Source: Antribacter soli
GTDB taxonomy: Bacteria > Actinomycetota > Actinomycetes > Actinomycetales > Cellulomonadaceae
Direction of reading: 5' to 3'
NCBI RefSeq assembly: GCF_021568775.1
Contig: NZ_JAKGSG010000029.1
Span: forward strand, 62,001-126,000
DNA length: 64,000 nt
Program-made: the position numbers and the translations under genes
The notes under the pieces: model-generated
The model's input: only the letters and a program-made list of their open reading frames with translations
What the model was told of the DNA's origin: nothing
Databases searched by the model: none
Shown here: positions 33,225-41,920 of the stretch, piece after piece
Layout: each line of letters begins with the position of its first letter
How positions within the stretch are numbered: position 1 is the first letter of the stretch

Positions 33225-34718
33225 ATGAGCAGAAGAAGGTCCATCGCAATTCATGCACTGGGGGTCACCACCGCCCTGGTGCTGGGCTTGGTGGCGGCGA
33301 CAGCACCGATCCAGGCCCCTCCGGCCGCCGCTGCGAGCGGCAACCTGCTGACGAACCCCGACATGGAGAACGGAACGACCGGCTGGTCGGTCTTCGGCGC
33401 CGGGTCGCTGGCGTCCGTCACGAGCCCGGTCCACGGCGGGTCCCGCGCGCTGTCGCGGACCGGTCGCACGTCGGCGTGGAACGGCCCGGCCCAGACCGTG
33501 ACCTCCGTGCTGACGAACAACAACAGCTACACGGCGAGCGTGTGGGTGCGGTCGGAGAGCGGGACCCCGACCGGCCGGGTCACGTTGCAGGTGACCGCAG
33601 GCGGCACGACGAACTACGTCAACCTGGCGCAGGGGACCGTGAACTCCTCCGGCTGGACGCAGCTGACCGGCACCACGAACGTGTCCTGGACCGGGACGCT
33701 GTCGTCCGCCACGTTCTACGTGGAGTCGGCCGCGGGTACCGACAGTCTCTTCATCGACGACGCCTCGCTCGTCAACAACTCGACGCCGCCTTCCGGGACG
33801 TGCGACCTGCCGTCGACCTACCGCTGGACGTCCACCGGCGTCCTCGCGACCCCGAAGGCCGGCTGGGTGTCGCTGAAGGACTTCACCACGGCGCCGTACA
33901 ACGGCCAGCATCTCGTCTACGCGACGACCCACGACTTCGGCAGCACGTGGGGCTCGATGAACTTCAGCCTCTTCAGCAACTGGTCCGACATGGGCTCCGC
34001 CACGCAGAACACGATGTCGTCCGCGACCGTGGCCCCGTCGCTCTTCTACTTCGCCCCGAGGAACATCTGGGTGCTCACCTACCAGTGGGGCCCAGGGGCC
34101 GCCTTCTTCTACCGGACGTCGAACGACCCCACGAACGCGAACGGCTGGTCGTCCCCCAGCGTCCTCTTCTCCGGGACCATCTCCGGCTCCGGCACCGGTC
34201 CCATCGACCAGACGATCATCGGTGACGGGTCGAACATGTACCTGTTCTTCGCCGGGGACAACGGGTTCATCTACCGGGCCAGCATGCCGATCGGCAACTT
34301 CCCGGGCAGCTTTGGCAGCTCGTCGACCGTCGTCATGAGCGACACCACGAACAACGGGTGGAACCTGTTCGAGGCGCCGCAGGTCTACAAGCTCCAGGGC
34401 CAGAACAAGTACCTCATGATCGTCGAGGCCATCGGCGCCAACGGCCGGTACTTCCGCTCGTTCACCGCGACCAGCCTCTCCGGCTCGTGGACGCCGCAGG
34501 CCGCGACGGAGAGCAACCCGTTCGCGGGCAAGGCCAACAGCGGTGCCACCTGGACCAACGACATCAGCCACGGTGAGCTCATCCGCAGCAGCGCCGACCA
34601 GACCATGACGATCGACCCCTGCAACCTGCAGCTGCTGTACCAGGGCCGTTCCCCCAGCTCCGGTGGGGACTACGGCCAGTGGCCGTACCGGCCGGGCCTG
34701 CTCACGCTGCAGCGGTAG
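33225..34718 (+). CDS. Secreted GH62 alpha-L-arabinofuranosidase with N-terminal carbohydrate-binding-like domain
   Basis: The 497-residue secreted protein has a signal peptide (about 1-37, ending PPAAAASG). A beta-sandwich domain (about 38-187, [18 protein letters not shown] to LFIDDASLV) resembles CBM4/9 or CBM22 modules. A GH62 catalytic domain (about 193-497) follows: [76 protein letters not shown] and a final [16 protein letters not shown]62 enzymes remove arabinose from arabinoxylan. GGAGCGAAGG precedes the ATG. An upstream palindrome is shared with a GH43 gene. Confidence 0.93.
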   Translation: MSRRRSIAIHALGVTTALVLGLVAATAPIQAPPAAAASGNLLTNPDMENGTTGWSVFGAGSLASVTSPVHGGSRALSRTGRTSAWNGPAQTVTSVLTNNNSYTASVWVRSESGTPTGRVTLQVTAGGTTNYVNLAQGTVNSSGWTQLTGTTNVSWTGTLSSATFYVESAAGTDSLFIDDASLVNNSTPPSGTCDLPSTYRWTSTGVLATPKAGWVSLKDFTTAPYNGQHLVYATTHDFGSTWGSMNFSLFSNWSDMGSATQNTMSSATVAPSLFYFAPRNIWVLTYQWGPGAAFFYRTSNDPTNANGWSSPSVLFSGTISGSGTGPIDQTIIGDGSNMYLFFAGDNGFIYRASMPIGNFPGSFGSSSTVVMSDTTNNGWNLFEAPQVYKLQGQNKYLMIVEAIGANGRYFRSFTATSLSGSWTPQAATESNPFAGKANSGATWTNDISHGELIRSSADQTMTIDPCNLQLLYQGRSPSSGGDYGQWPYRPGLLTLQR

Positions 34719-35889
34719 CCCCGGACGCGTCACCGGGACGAACGCCGCGCACCCGGACCGGGTGCGCGGCGTTCACCACGCGCCGGTCCTCCCGCGCGGG
34801 CCCTCGCCCCAGCATGAGCACCGGCCCGAACGCGTCCAGCGGCAGTCGGCCCTCCGTCGTGACGAACCTGTCGAACACGTCGGCATGGGACACGGCCAGC
34901 ACGTCGGCCATCGTCTGGTCGACGGCGGCGCGGAGCAGCGCCGCGTCGATGGCGCCCGTGCGGAACGCCCCCGCGAACGTGTCGTCGCCGTTGTGGGGCT
35001 CGAGCGGCCGAAACGGGAGTGCATCCTCGCCCGGCAGCGGCCCGGCCCCGTGCCGGGTGGCGTAGGTCCGGGTGCAGCCGACGGTCCGCACCCGCTCGAT
35101 CCCTGCCGCGCGCGCCAGCTCTCGCGCGTTGGCCGGGGTCGTCGTGGACCACGTGGTGTGCGGCTGGAAGCCGAAGCTCTCGTCGAGCCAGAAACCCTGC
35201 GCGCCCTCGAACACGGTGTGCCCGGTGCGCAGCTCGTCGAGCAGGCGGCCCCGGTCCACGACCGTGAACGCCGCCGCAGCCTCGCACTGAGCCCGCGCGG
35301 CGGCGGCGACCCTTCCGGTGCTCGCCCAGGTGGTGTCGAGCACGCCTTCGGCCACGAGGGCCTCGGCGACGGCGACGGTCTTGGCCACGAACACGACGGG
35401 ACGGGAGAGGTCGGCGGCGCGCGGGGCGTCGTCGGGCGCGGCGAGGCCGAAGGCGACCGTCTCACCGAAGCCCGTCCCGGTCGAACCGTGCCGGGCCGCT
35501 CCGCGCGCCGCCTCGCGTGCGTGGTTCGCGGCCATGTGCGCCGCCGTCGTGACGAGGCAGGCGCCGTCCACATGCAGGACGGGGGCGAGCCCGAGGCGCA
35601 CGAGGGCCGCCCGCTCGGCCGCGGCCGCCGTCGGTTCCACCGTGCAGTAGCCGGACACCCAGGTGGCCACGCCCGAGAACGAACCGGACCCGAAGGATGC
35701 GAACGTGTGGTGCCGACCGCCGACGACGACGTTGTGCGCGGCCTGCTGCCCGCCGTTGAAGCGAACCACGCGGTCCGCGCCGGATGCGGCGGCGAGGGCG
35801 TCGACCGTGGCGCCCTTGCCCTCGTCGCCGAACCCGAGGCCCACCACCACGTCCGCGGTGGCGGGCCGGGACGTGGCGGGTGCAGTCAT
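34702..35889 (-). CDS. Divergent adenylosuccinate synthetase-like protein (PurA paralogue)
   Basis: The 395-residue protein opens with [26 protein letters not shown] (residues 21-26) is the P-loop of PurA, including the catalytic Asp. [16 protein letters not shown] replaces the canonical RFxGGxNAGHTVVV, keeping the catalytic His (52) but losing the flanking Gly/Thr. Family-like blocks include GSTGTGFGE and [11 protein letters not shown]. It is shorter than housekeeping PurA (about 430). Its ATG overlaps the VWA-gene stop by 4 nt, so the two are cotranscribed. It probably ligates Asp or another amine onto a purine or nucleotide-like substrate, but the reaction is unknown; purine synthesis context is absent. 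Confidence 0.75.
   Translation of the reverse strand: MTAPATSRPATADVVVGLGFGDEGKGATVDALAAASGADRVVRFNGGQQAAHNVVVGGRHHTFASFGSGSFSGVATWVSGYCTVEPTAAAAERAALVRLGLAPVLHVDGACLVTTAAHMAANHAREAARGAARHGSTGTGFGETVAFGLAAPDDAPRAADLSRPVVFVAKTVAVAEALVAEGVLDTTWASTGRVAAAARAQCEAAAAFTVVDRGRLLDELRTGHTVFEGAQGFWLDESFGFQPHTTWSTTTPANARELARAAGIERVRTVGCTRTYATRHGAGPLPGEDALPFRPLEPHNGDDTFAGAFRTGAIDAALLRAAVDQTMADVLAVSHADVFDRFVTTEGRLPLDAFGPVLMLGRGPAREDRRVVNAAHPVRVRGVRPGDASGATAAA
34741..34773. terminator. Bidirectional hairpin after GH62
   Basis: AACGCCGCGCACCCGG and CCGGGTGCGCGGCGTT are perfect 16-bp arms around one central base, 23 nt after the GH62 stop. It lies inside the 3' end of the convergent adenylosuccinate-synthetase-like gene, so it is both coding and structural. 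Confidence 0.65.
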
Positions 35890-36821
35890 CGCAGGCCCAC
35901 CGCCGGGCGCCGGGCCGCGAGGCTCTTCCCGACGCGGAGCGCGACCTCCCGGCCGGCGGCGACGGTGAGGTCGTCCGTGATCGTCGCGAGATCCTTGCCC
36001 TCCTCGAAGCCGACGATCGCGGCGATCGTCTCCGCGATGGCGGTCGGGTCCTGCACGATCGTCAGCGAGTCGGGGCCGAACAGCCCTTCGTAGAACTCCT
36101 GGGAGCGCTGCTGCAGGGCCGCCGCGTTGTTGATCAGCAGCACTCGCACGTTCCAGGTGCGGGAGACGTCCGCAGCGATCGTGGCGACGTCCAGCCCGCC
36201 CAGCGGCTGCGGGTCGCCGACGAACCGGCGCACGTGCTCGGCCGTGATCGGAATCTGCTTCTCGTCCGCTATGAGGAAGACGTAGCCCTTCCGGCCGCGC
36301 TTCTCCCAGGCGTCGGTCACCGTGTGGTGAGCGAGGTAGTAGAGCAGCAGGTTGCTGGTCTCGCCGTCGTTGCCGCCACCCCCGCCCTCCAGGAGAAGCC
36401 GGTCGAGGTTCTCGTCGATCCGGTTGTCCGACTCGAACTGGCTCACCTGCAGCGGCACCCGGTCGCACGTGGCGTCGCCGTAGGTGGCCACGGCGACCTG
36501 CGGGTCGGTGGCGTAGCCCTTGTCGACCAGCAGGCCGAACAGGGTCGCCAGCTTCTGCTGCACGACGCGCGGCACCGAGCCCATGGACCCGGTCGAGTCG
36601 AACCCGACCACGATCGGCAGCGACGCCGCGTGCTCGGCGCTGTCACGCGACTCGCGGAGGTTCCTGCCATCCCTGCCGAGCCGCGTGGGGTCGAGGTCGG
36701 GGTGCGCCTCGTACTTCCCCGACCGGCGCGCCGCCCGGTCGTAGCCGAACGTCGCCCCGGACGCGGCGCGGGCCCCCGTCACAGCGTCATAGGTGTCCCT
36801 GCTCCAGCTTCCGCCACCCAT
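35886..36821 (-). CDS. VWA-domain (MIDAS) protein
   Basis: The 311-residue cytoplasmic protein has a VWA fold beginning at about residue 69: IVVGFDSTGSMGSVPRVVQQ gives the MIDAS D75-x-T77-x-S79. A glycine-rich loop LEGGGGGNDGETSNLLLYYL follows, then RGRKGYVFLIADEK. The N-terminus (MGGGSWSRDTYDAVTGARAA) is a conserved-looking cap of unknown role. AAGGAGAAG precedes the ATG. It heads a two-gene unit with the PurA-like gene. The 21-bp operator at 36860-36880 lies about 40 nt upstream, placing it in the Nudix regulator's regulon. VWA proteins usually scaffold complexes through metal-dependent contacts. Confidence 0.8.
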   Translation of the reverse strand: MGGGSWSRDTYDAVTGARAASGATFGYDRAARRSGKYEAHPDLDPTRLGRDGRNLRESRDSAEHAASLPIVVGFDSTGSMGSVPRVVQQKLATLFGLLVDKGYATDPQVAVATYGDATCDRVPLQVSQFESDNRIDENLDRLLLEGGGGGNDGETSNLLLYYLAHHTVTDAWEKRGRKGYVFLIADEKQIPITAEHVRRFVGDPQPLGGLDVATIAADVSRTWNVRVLLINNAAALQQRSQEFYEGLFGPDSLTIVQDPTAIAETIAAIVGFEEGKDLATITDDLTVAAGREVALRVGKSLAARRPAVGLR

Positions 36822-36859
36822 CGCCTTCTCCTTCCGTGCCCGATTCACTCTCACCTTTT

Positions 36860-36880
36860 ATATGGTCAGTGTGACCATAT
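36860..36880. promoter_or_regulatory. NrtR-type operator ATATGGTCA-GTG-TGACCATAT
   Basis: Perfect 9-bp arms around GTG, 39 nt upstream of the VWA-gene start. The same architecture (ATAGGGTCA-CAG-TGACCTTAT) occurs at 38552-38572 before the Nudix regulator gene. Confidence 0.8.
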
Positions 36881-36920
36881 CAATCGAGTCGGGTTGAGCA
36901 CAAGACCCGCCGTCGGCGGC

Positions 36921-37784
36921 CTACAGGGACGGGGACGGCGGCTCGGGCAGGGGGTGCCACGCCGGCGCGCCGTAGAGGCTCCGGGCCGCGCCGGCGACGT
37001 CGCGCAGCAGGTCGGACGGGAGGCCGGGGCCGGTCGCATGGCGACGCAGCACGTCCGCGAGCGGGGCGTCGACGTCGGCGACCTCGAGCACCGTCGCAGC
37101 AGTCTGGGCGACCGCGAGACGGGGGTCGACGCGGGCACCGCCCAGCCAGCGCGGCGGCGTGGCCGCCCGCGGCGCCACGGCCATCCGGTCCCCGATCCGG
37201 ACTGCCGACCACCAGCCGTCCAGGCGCAACCCGTGCTCCTCGGGGCACAGCACCACGGTCCCCGGGTGGATGTCGCCGTGCACCCAGCCGACCTCGGCGG
37301 CCAGCTCGATCGCCGCGGCCGTACGCTTGGCGACCCACACGGCGGTGCGGGAGTCGAGCCGCCCGACGTCGGCCAGGAACCACCAGCGGGCCGCGCCACC
37401 GTCGTCGTAGGTGACGAGCCTCGCCCCGGTGCGCGACGCCCCGGGCGCCGCGGCCATCCGCGTGAAGAACCTCGGGTGGCGGGTGCGCGCGAGGTCGCCG
37501 TGGGCGCGGTCCGCGACGTCGACCAGGTCCTCGAAGCCCGGCTCCGGGGTCCACACCAGGCGGCCGGGGCCGTCGCGGCGGGCCGTGGCGAGCCGCAGGG
37601 CGACGTCGGGCCCGTCGTAGAGGGCGGTCACGTGCGCAAAGGCCGCACCCGCGAGCGGGCTCGCGCACAGGTCCGGGTGCAGCGCCCGGCGCAGCGCGCG
37701 CAGTCCCGCGGTGGTGCGCGGGACGCCCAGCTCGGCCCACGTGGTCGCGGCCAGCACCGTGGCGGGCGTGAGGACCGGCGTCAC
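36921..37784 (-). CDS. J-domain-like/kinase-like fusion protein
   Basis: The 287-residue protein starts with a GTG overlapping the Nudix-gene stop (GTGA). Residues about 10-60 look like a J-domain ([23 protein letters not shown] at 36-38, then [14 protein letters not shown]). The rest resembles the C-lobe of a Ser/Thr- or aminoglycoside-kinase fold: [15 protein letters not shown] (169-179) in the catalytic-loop position and [13 protein letters not shown] (187-199) in the metal-binding position. The N-lobe is short, no clear VAIK lysine is seen, and the loop has T where N is usual. It could be an atypical kinase or pseudokinase that recruits an Hsp70-type chaperone. Assignment rests on motifs only. 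Confidence 0.65.
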   Translation of the reverse strand: MTPVLTPATVLAATTWAELGVPRTTAGLRALRRALHPDLCASPLAGAAFAHVTALYDGPDVALRLATARRDGPGRLVWTPEPGFEDLVDVADRAHGDLARTRHPRFFTRMAAAPGASRTGARLVTYDDGGAARWWFLADVGRLDSRTAVWVAKRTAAAIELAAEVGWVHGDIHPGTVVLCPEEHGLRLDGWWSAVRIGDRMAVAPRAATPPRWLGGARVDPRLAVAQTAATVLEVADVDAPLADVLRRHATGPGLPSDLLRDVAGAARSLYGAPAWHPLPEPPSPSL

Positions 37785-38527
37785 CGCTCGCTCCCCTCGC
37801 CCCGCACGATGCGGGACGGGCGCCGGAACGGCGGGACGATCTCCGCCGCCCCGCCCGCCCGGTAGAGCTGCGCACGCGGCCCGGGCACGCCCACCCGAAC
37901 CTCGTCGACCGGCTCGACGAAGCCCGGCACGGCGAGCACCTTGCGCCGGAAGTTCTGCAGGTCGAGGGCCTCGCCCCACACGGCCGCGTAGACGGCACGC
38001 AGCTCGCCGAGGGTGAAGACGCGCGGGAGGAACGACGTCGCCAGGGTGGTGTACTCGAGCCGCGACCGGATGCGCTCGACCGCGTCGGACAGGATCTGGG
38101 CGTGGTCGAAGGCGAGATCGATCTCGCCGTCGGTCACGTCATCGACAGCCCACCAGCGGGCCGCGACCGCGTCGCTGCCCGCGACCGGGTCCGGGAGGTC
38201 CGGGGCGAGCGCGACGTAGACGACCGAGACGACGCGCATGCGGGGGTCGCGCTGCGGGGCGGAGTAGGTGCGCAGCTGCTCCAGGTGCACCGGCGTCGCG
38301 AGGCCGATGCCCGTCTCCTCGACCAGCTCCCGCCGCGCGGCAGCGTCGGCGTCCTCGTCCGGCTGGACGAAGCCGCCGGGCAGCGCCCACGCACCACGGA
38401 ACGGCTGCTCGCCGCGCTCGACCAGCAGGACATGGACGCGCCCACCGCGCAGCGTGGCGATCACGACGTCGACCGTGACCGCCACCGGCGGGTAGTCGCG
38501 CGGGTCGTACTCGGTGGGTTCCTCCAT
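37781..38527 (-). CDS. nrtR: NrtR-type Nudix/winged-helix transcriptional regulator
   Basis: The 248-residue protein has an N-terminal Nudix domain with an intact Nudix box at residues 52-74 (G-x5-E-x7-RELVEET-GI). Its C-terminal region has the NrtR-like winged-helix segment [28 protein letters not shown]. NrtR proteins sense ADP-ribose or related NAD derivatives. The complete catalytic box means hydrolase activity may be retained, as is the case for some family members. It is the first gene of a coupled pair with the J/kinase gene. An operator at 38552-38572 suggests autoregulation, and a second at 36860 control of the VWA/PurA-like genes. Confidence 0.85.
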   Translation of the reverse strand: MEEPTEYDPRDYPPVAVTVDVVIATLRGGRVHVLLVERGEQPFRGAWALPGGFVQPDEDADAAARRELVEETGIGLATPVHLEQLRTYSAPQRDPRMRVVSVVYVALAPDLPDPVAGSDAVAARWWAVDDVTDGEIDLAFDHAQILSDAVERIRSRLEYTTLATSFLPRVFTLGELRAVYAAVWGEALDLQNFRRKVLAVPGFVEPVDEVRVGVPGPRAQLYRAGGAAEIVPPFRRPSRIVRGEGSER

Positions 38528-38551
38528 GGCGGGTTGCTCCTCGCTCGTCCA

Positions 38552-38572
38552 ATAGGGTCACAGTGACCTTAT
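38552..38572. promoter_or_regulatory. NrtR-type operator ATAGGGTCA-CAG-TGACCTTAT
   Basis: Inverted repeat with 9-bp arms (one mismatch) and a 3-nt centre, 24 nt upstream of the Nudix regulator start. It matches the site at 36860-36880 in the GGTCA-N3-TGACC core and AT-rich flanks. Confidence 0.78.
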
Positions 38573-38659
38573 CAGGAGGAGTGGTGTGTCCGGCCAGTGG
38601 CCGTCCCTGCCGCGTCCAGCGGCAAGTGCGTGTGGCACCACCCTCACTACGCTGCCCGG

Positions 38660-38989
38660 GTGGATCCGGTACTGGTGCAGGTGACGACGACGTTCGACGA
38701 CGAGGCTGCGGCGCTGGAGATGGCGGACGGGGCTGTCCAGGCACGACTCGCTGCGTGCGCCCAGATCGAAGGCCCGATCACGGCGATCTACCGGTGGCAG
38801 GGCCAGGTCCACCGCGAGCGTGAGTGGCGGCTGGTCCTCAAGACGCGCCCCCAGCTCACCGAGGCGCTCGTCCTCCACATCCGCGCGCTCCACACGTACG
38901 ACCTGCCCGAGATCGTCGTCACCCCGATCATCGGCGGAAGCCCCGAGTACCTCGCCTGGGCAGCAGGCGAGGCCGAAACCACGGCGTAG
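38660..38989 (+). CDS. cutA: CutA1-like divalent-cation tolerance protein
   Basis: The 109-residue protein matches CutA1: VQVTTTFDDEAAALEMADGA, RLAACAQIEGPITAIYRWQG (conserved Cys and WxG), REWRLVLKTR and the C-terminal SPEYLAWAAGE. CutA1 forms a very stable trimer with a ferredoxin-like fold; a direct role in copper tolerance is debated. The GTG at 38660 gives the normal family N-terminus. It is divergent from the Nudix regulator gene and may share its promoter region. Confidence 0.88.
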   Translation: MDPVLVQVTTTFDDEAAALEMADGAVQARLAACAQIEGPITAIYRWQGQVHREREWRLVLKTRPQLTEALVLHIRALHTYDLPEIVVTPIIGGSPEYLAWAAGEAETTA

Positions 38990-39100
38990 ACGACTTCCTT
39001 GCACGCGACGGCCGCGAAACGGCGGCCGCACCCGCTCGCGGCGCGCCCGGAGGAAGTCGGGCGCTACGGCCGCCTGCGCACGAATAGTAGGTTGCGGCTT

Positions 39101-39382
39101 GTGAACGTGAAGCCGTTGGTCGAGACGATCCTGGCCGCTTCGGTGTTCCTGGAGCAGGGGTCGGACGACGACGTCGACCCGGACTGGGCGGTCAAGACCC
39201 TGGAGAACATGGCGCACTCCTTGGGCCGGGTGCCCGCAGAGGACGTTCCCGAGGTGCTCGCCGCGTTCGAGGAGATCGCTGCCGAGGCCGACGCGGCCGG
39301 GCACGTGGACTGGGCACGGTTCGTCCGGTCCCAGCCGTTCGCCCTGGGCCTGGTCGACGACGACCCCACCGAGGCGTCATGA
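39101..39382 (+). CDS. Small hypothetical acidic protein
   Basis: Not recognised. The 93-residue protein is acidic and mostly helical (PLVETILAASVFLEQGSDDD; EVLAAFEEIAAEADAAGHVD). A TAGGTT hexamer ends 7 nt before the GTG at 39101, and no ribosome-binding site is present, so it may be leaderless. It follows cutA by 111 nt. No domain, signal peptide or membrane segment is visible. Confidence 0.55.
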   Translation: MNVKPLVETILAASVFLEQGSDDDVDPDWAVKTLENMAHSLGRVPAEDVPEVLAAFEEIAAEADAAGHVDWARFVRSQPFALGLVDDDPTEAS

Positions 39383-39430
39383 CGACCGAGGCGGCGCACC
39401 GCTGCTGCGCGCCACGCGGGCGAAAGTGTC

Positions 39431-39452
39431 GTATTTACACAGTATTCACCGG
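39431..39452 (+). promoter_or_regulatory. PHO-box-like direct repeat
   Basis: Two adjacent 11-nt units, GTATTTACACA and GTATTCACCGG, resemble tandem repeats bound by actinobacterial PhoP. The site lies about 40-60 nt before a secreted nuclease gene, a common phosphate-starvation target. Confidence 0.4.
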
Positions 39453-39493
39453 AATGTCGTGCGGGCCATAGTTTGTCTCGATACGGTGTCATA

Positions 39494-40645
39494 ATGCGGA
39501 AACTGCTTGAGCGTCCCTTGCCACCCGCCTTTCTGGCCCTTGCCCTCGCGTTGGCGTTGATCGCAGCGGCCCAGGTCGGCGTAGCCGCGCCCGGCCAAGC
39601 GGCCACCCCGATCAGCGTCGCGTCGGCGATCTCCACCCAGAACGGCTCGACGGCCACCGTGCGGGGGTACGTCGTCGGGCAGCCGACCGCAACCAGCACC
39701 GTGGTCACCAGCGGCTTTCCCAACGACTACGCCCTGGCCCTCGCCGACGCCCCCGGCGAGACCAGCACCGCACGGATGATCTACGTCCAGATCCCCGCGG
39801 CCTTCCGCTCCGGCTACGGCCTGGCGTCCAACCCCGGCCTCATGGGTCAGCAGCTCGACGTCACCGGCACGCTCTCGGCCTACTTCACGCACCCGGGGCT
39901 CCGGGACAGCACCGCGTTCGCGGTCGTGGGGTCCGGGGGCGGGGACGACGGCGGTACAGAACCCGCCGGCTACTACGACGCCGCAGCCGGCAAGACCGGG
40001 CCCGCGCTGCGTTCCGCCCTGCACGGGATCATCGACAACCACACCGGGGTGAGCTACGCGACCGTCTGGACCGCCCTGCGCGAGACGGACGAGGACCCGA
40101 ACAACCCGAACAACGTCATCGAGTTCTACTCGGGCACGTCGATCTCGAAGACCAGTAACGGCGGCGACCCGGACGACTGGAACCGGGAGCACACCTGGGC
40201 CCAGAGCCACGGCGACTTCGGCACCGCCACCGGCCCCGGCACCGACCTGCACCACCTGCGGCCCACGGACGTCACCGTCAACTCGACCCGCGGCAACAAG
40301 GACTTCGACAACGGCGGGTCGGCGGTCTACCAGTGCGCGGACTGCTTCACCGACTCCAACTCGTTCGAGCCTGCCGACGCCTACAAGGGCGACGTCGCAC
40401 GCATGCTCATGTACATGGCCGTGCGCTACGAGGGCGACGACGGCTGGCCCAACCTCGAGCTGAACGACTCGACGACGAACGGCGCGGTGCCGCTGCACGG
40501 GAGGATCTCGGTACTGCTCGCCTGGCACGCGGCCGACCCGGTCTCGGCTGCCGAGCGCCGGCGCAACGAGGTCATCTACACCGACTGGCAGGGCAACCGG
40601 AACCCGTTCATCGACCACCCGGAGTGGGCCGACATGATCTGGTGA
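39494..40645 (+). CDS. Secreted endonuclease I-family nuclease with N-terminal OB-fold-like domain
   Basis: The 383-residue protein has a signal peptide (FLALALALALIAAAQVGVAA then GQAA). A YhcR-type OB-like domain follows (about 35-140, VASAISTQNGSTATVRGYVV). The endonuclease I domain contains DWNREHTWAQSHGDF, TDLHHLRPTDVTVNSTRGNKDF and a C-terminal RNEVIYTDWQGNRNPFIDHP. The His/Asn residues are metal-dependent catalytic positions. It probably degrades extracellular nucleic acid for phosphate or nitrogen. The ATG at 39494 is used; a TTG at 39473 is possible. A PHO-box-like repeat lies upstream. Confidence 0.88.
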   Translation: MRKLLERPLPPAFLALALALALIAAAQVGVAAPGQAATPISVASAISTQNGSTATVRGYVVGQPTATSTVVTSGFPNDYALALADAPGETSTARMIYVQIPAAFRSGYGLASNPGLMGQQLDVTGTLSAYFTHPGLRDSTAFAVVGSGGGDDGGTEPAGYYDAAAGKTGPALRSALHGIIDNHTGVSYATVWTALRETDEDPNNPNNVIEFYSGTSISKTSNGGDPDDWNREHTWAQSHGDFGTATGPGTDLHHLRPTDVTVNSTRGNKDFDNGGSAVYQCADCFTDSNSFEPADAYKGDVARMLMYMAVRYEGDDGWPNLELNDSTTNGAVPLHGRISVLLAWHAADPVSAAERRRNEVIYTDWQGNRNPFIDHPEWADMIW

Positions 40646-40659
40646 TCCGGGCAGGCCGT

Positions 40660-40686
40660 GGCCCAGGAGGACCCTCCTCCTGGGCC
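40660..40686. terminator. Hairpin after nuclease gene
   Basis: GGCCCAGGAGGA and TCCTCCTGGGCC form perfect 12-bp arms around CCC, 14 nt after the nuclease stop, between convergent genes. Confidence 0.75.
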
Positions 40687-40882
40687 GCGGTCGGCGAGGC
40701 GCAGCGTCAGATGAGCCGCTCAGCAGGCGCCGAGCTCTTGCCGGGCCCCGTTCGGCTCGCCGGGCGCCTGGTTGTGTGTCACTGCTTGGCGCGCCACCGC
40801 GATCCGTCATGGACGGCCTCGTCCCCGCTCGTAGGGAACAGCCGAGGATCTCGTCAAGCGCGGAGGGCAGCCGGATCCCGGG

Positions 40883-41872
40883 TTACGCGGAGGCGCGCCA
40901 GAGGATCTGGGAACGGACGCTGCGGTGGATCGGATCGAGCCGGGCGAAGTCCGACTCCGCGAGGATCTCGACGATGTCCAGCGCGTTCGACGCGAGCCCG
41001 TGCCGATCGAGGGAGATCGTCGTGAGCGGCGGATCGACGGCTTCGCCGAGGGCCAGACCGTCGACACCGACGATGCGGACCCTGCCGGGGACATCGACGC
41101 CGAGACCGTGCGCGCTCTGCACCGCGCCCAGCGCCATCAGGTCGTTGAACATCAGGACGGTGTCGGTGTCCGGGTGTCCGCGCAGGAGCTCCCCGAACGC
41201 CTCCCCGCCACCGGAGATCGACTCCTCGCCCACCGTGACGCCGGTGAGCTGGTCGCCGACCGCCTGTTCGAACCACTCGCGCCGGGGAGAGGGCGCGTAG
41301 CGGCCGGCAGACCGCAGCGTGTACGCCGAGTCGACCATCCCGAACCGTCGGGCGCCGCGCTCGCGCAGCGCACGGATCGCGTCCACGACCCCGGACTCGA
41401 TGTCGAGCTCGACCGAGTGGACGCCGGGCAGGGCGCTCACCCATTCGAGGCGCACGACCGGCAGACCGCGCGCGGCCTCGCGCAGCTCGGTATCAGAGTG
41501 GCCGAAGTGGCCGACCACGACGTCGACCTGCGTGGACAGCAGGCCCAGGGCCTCGTCGAGGCCGCTCTCCAACCCCGCCATCATGACCTGCCACCCGCGT
41601 TCGGCGGCGACCGAGAGCAGTTCTCCGGCGAAGTCGGTGTAGTAGGGATTGCGGAACGAGGCCACCACGAGACCGAGCGCGTGCGTCTTCTGCCTGGTCA
41701 CGAGATTGCGCGCGAACCGACTCGGACGGTACCCGAGGCGGTCCGCGGTCTCGAGCACGCGCCGCCGAGTCGACTCGCTGATGTCACCCATGCCGTTCAT
41801 GGCGCGTGTCACCGTCTGCCGAGACACCCCGGCCTCGGCCGCGACGTCGAGGATCGTCACACTCTTGCCCAC
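40883..41872 (-). CDS. LacI family transcriptional regulator (fucosidase-linked)
   Basis: The 329-residue protein has the helix-turn-helix TILDVAAEAGVSRQTVTRAM, hinge GYRPSRFARNLVTRQK, and effector domain (LMFNDLMALGAVQSAHGLGV). The GTG at 41872 has GGAAGG about 8 nt upstream. It lies 48 nt downstream of the GH95 gene on the same strand, so both are probably cotranscribed from a promoter carrying CGTGAA-CC-TTCACG, giving autoregulation by a fucose-related sugar. Confidence 0.87.
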   Translation of the reverse strand: MGKSVTILDVAAEAGVSRQTVTRAMNGMGDISESTRRRVLETADRLGYRPSRFARNLVTRQKTHALGLVVASFRNPYYTDFAGELLSVAAERGWQVMMAGLESGLDEALGLLSTQVDVVVGHFGHSDTELREAARGLPVVRLEWVSALPGVHSVELDIESGVVDAIRALRERGARRFGMVDSAYTLRSAGRYAPSPRREWFEQAVGDQLTGVTVGEESISGGGEAFGELLRGHPDTDTVLMFNDLMALGAVQSAHGLGVDVPGRVRIVGVDGLALGEAVDPPLTTISLDRHGLASNALDIVEILAESDFARLDPIHRSVRSQILWRASA

Positions 41873-41920
41873 GCGGTCATCCTTCCGTTGAACGGCCCCC
41901 CGCAGCTCGGCCGCGCCGGG

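Noticed and set aside
39446-40810. A 454-codon minus-strand open frame opposite the nuclease gene
   Set aside because: It lacks domains and a credible start and is the antisense of a clearly recognisable secreted nuclease; long antisense frames are normal at this GC content.
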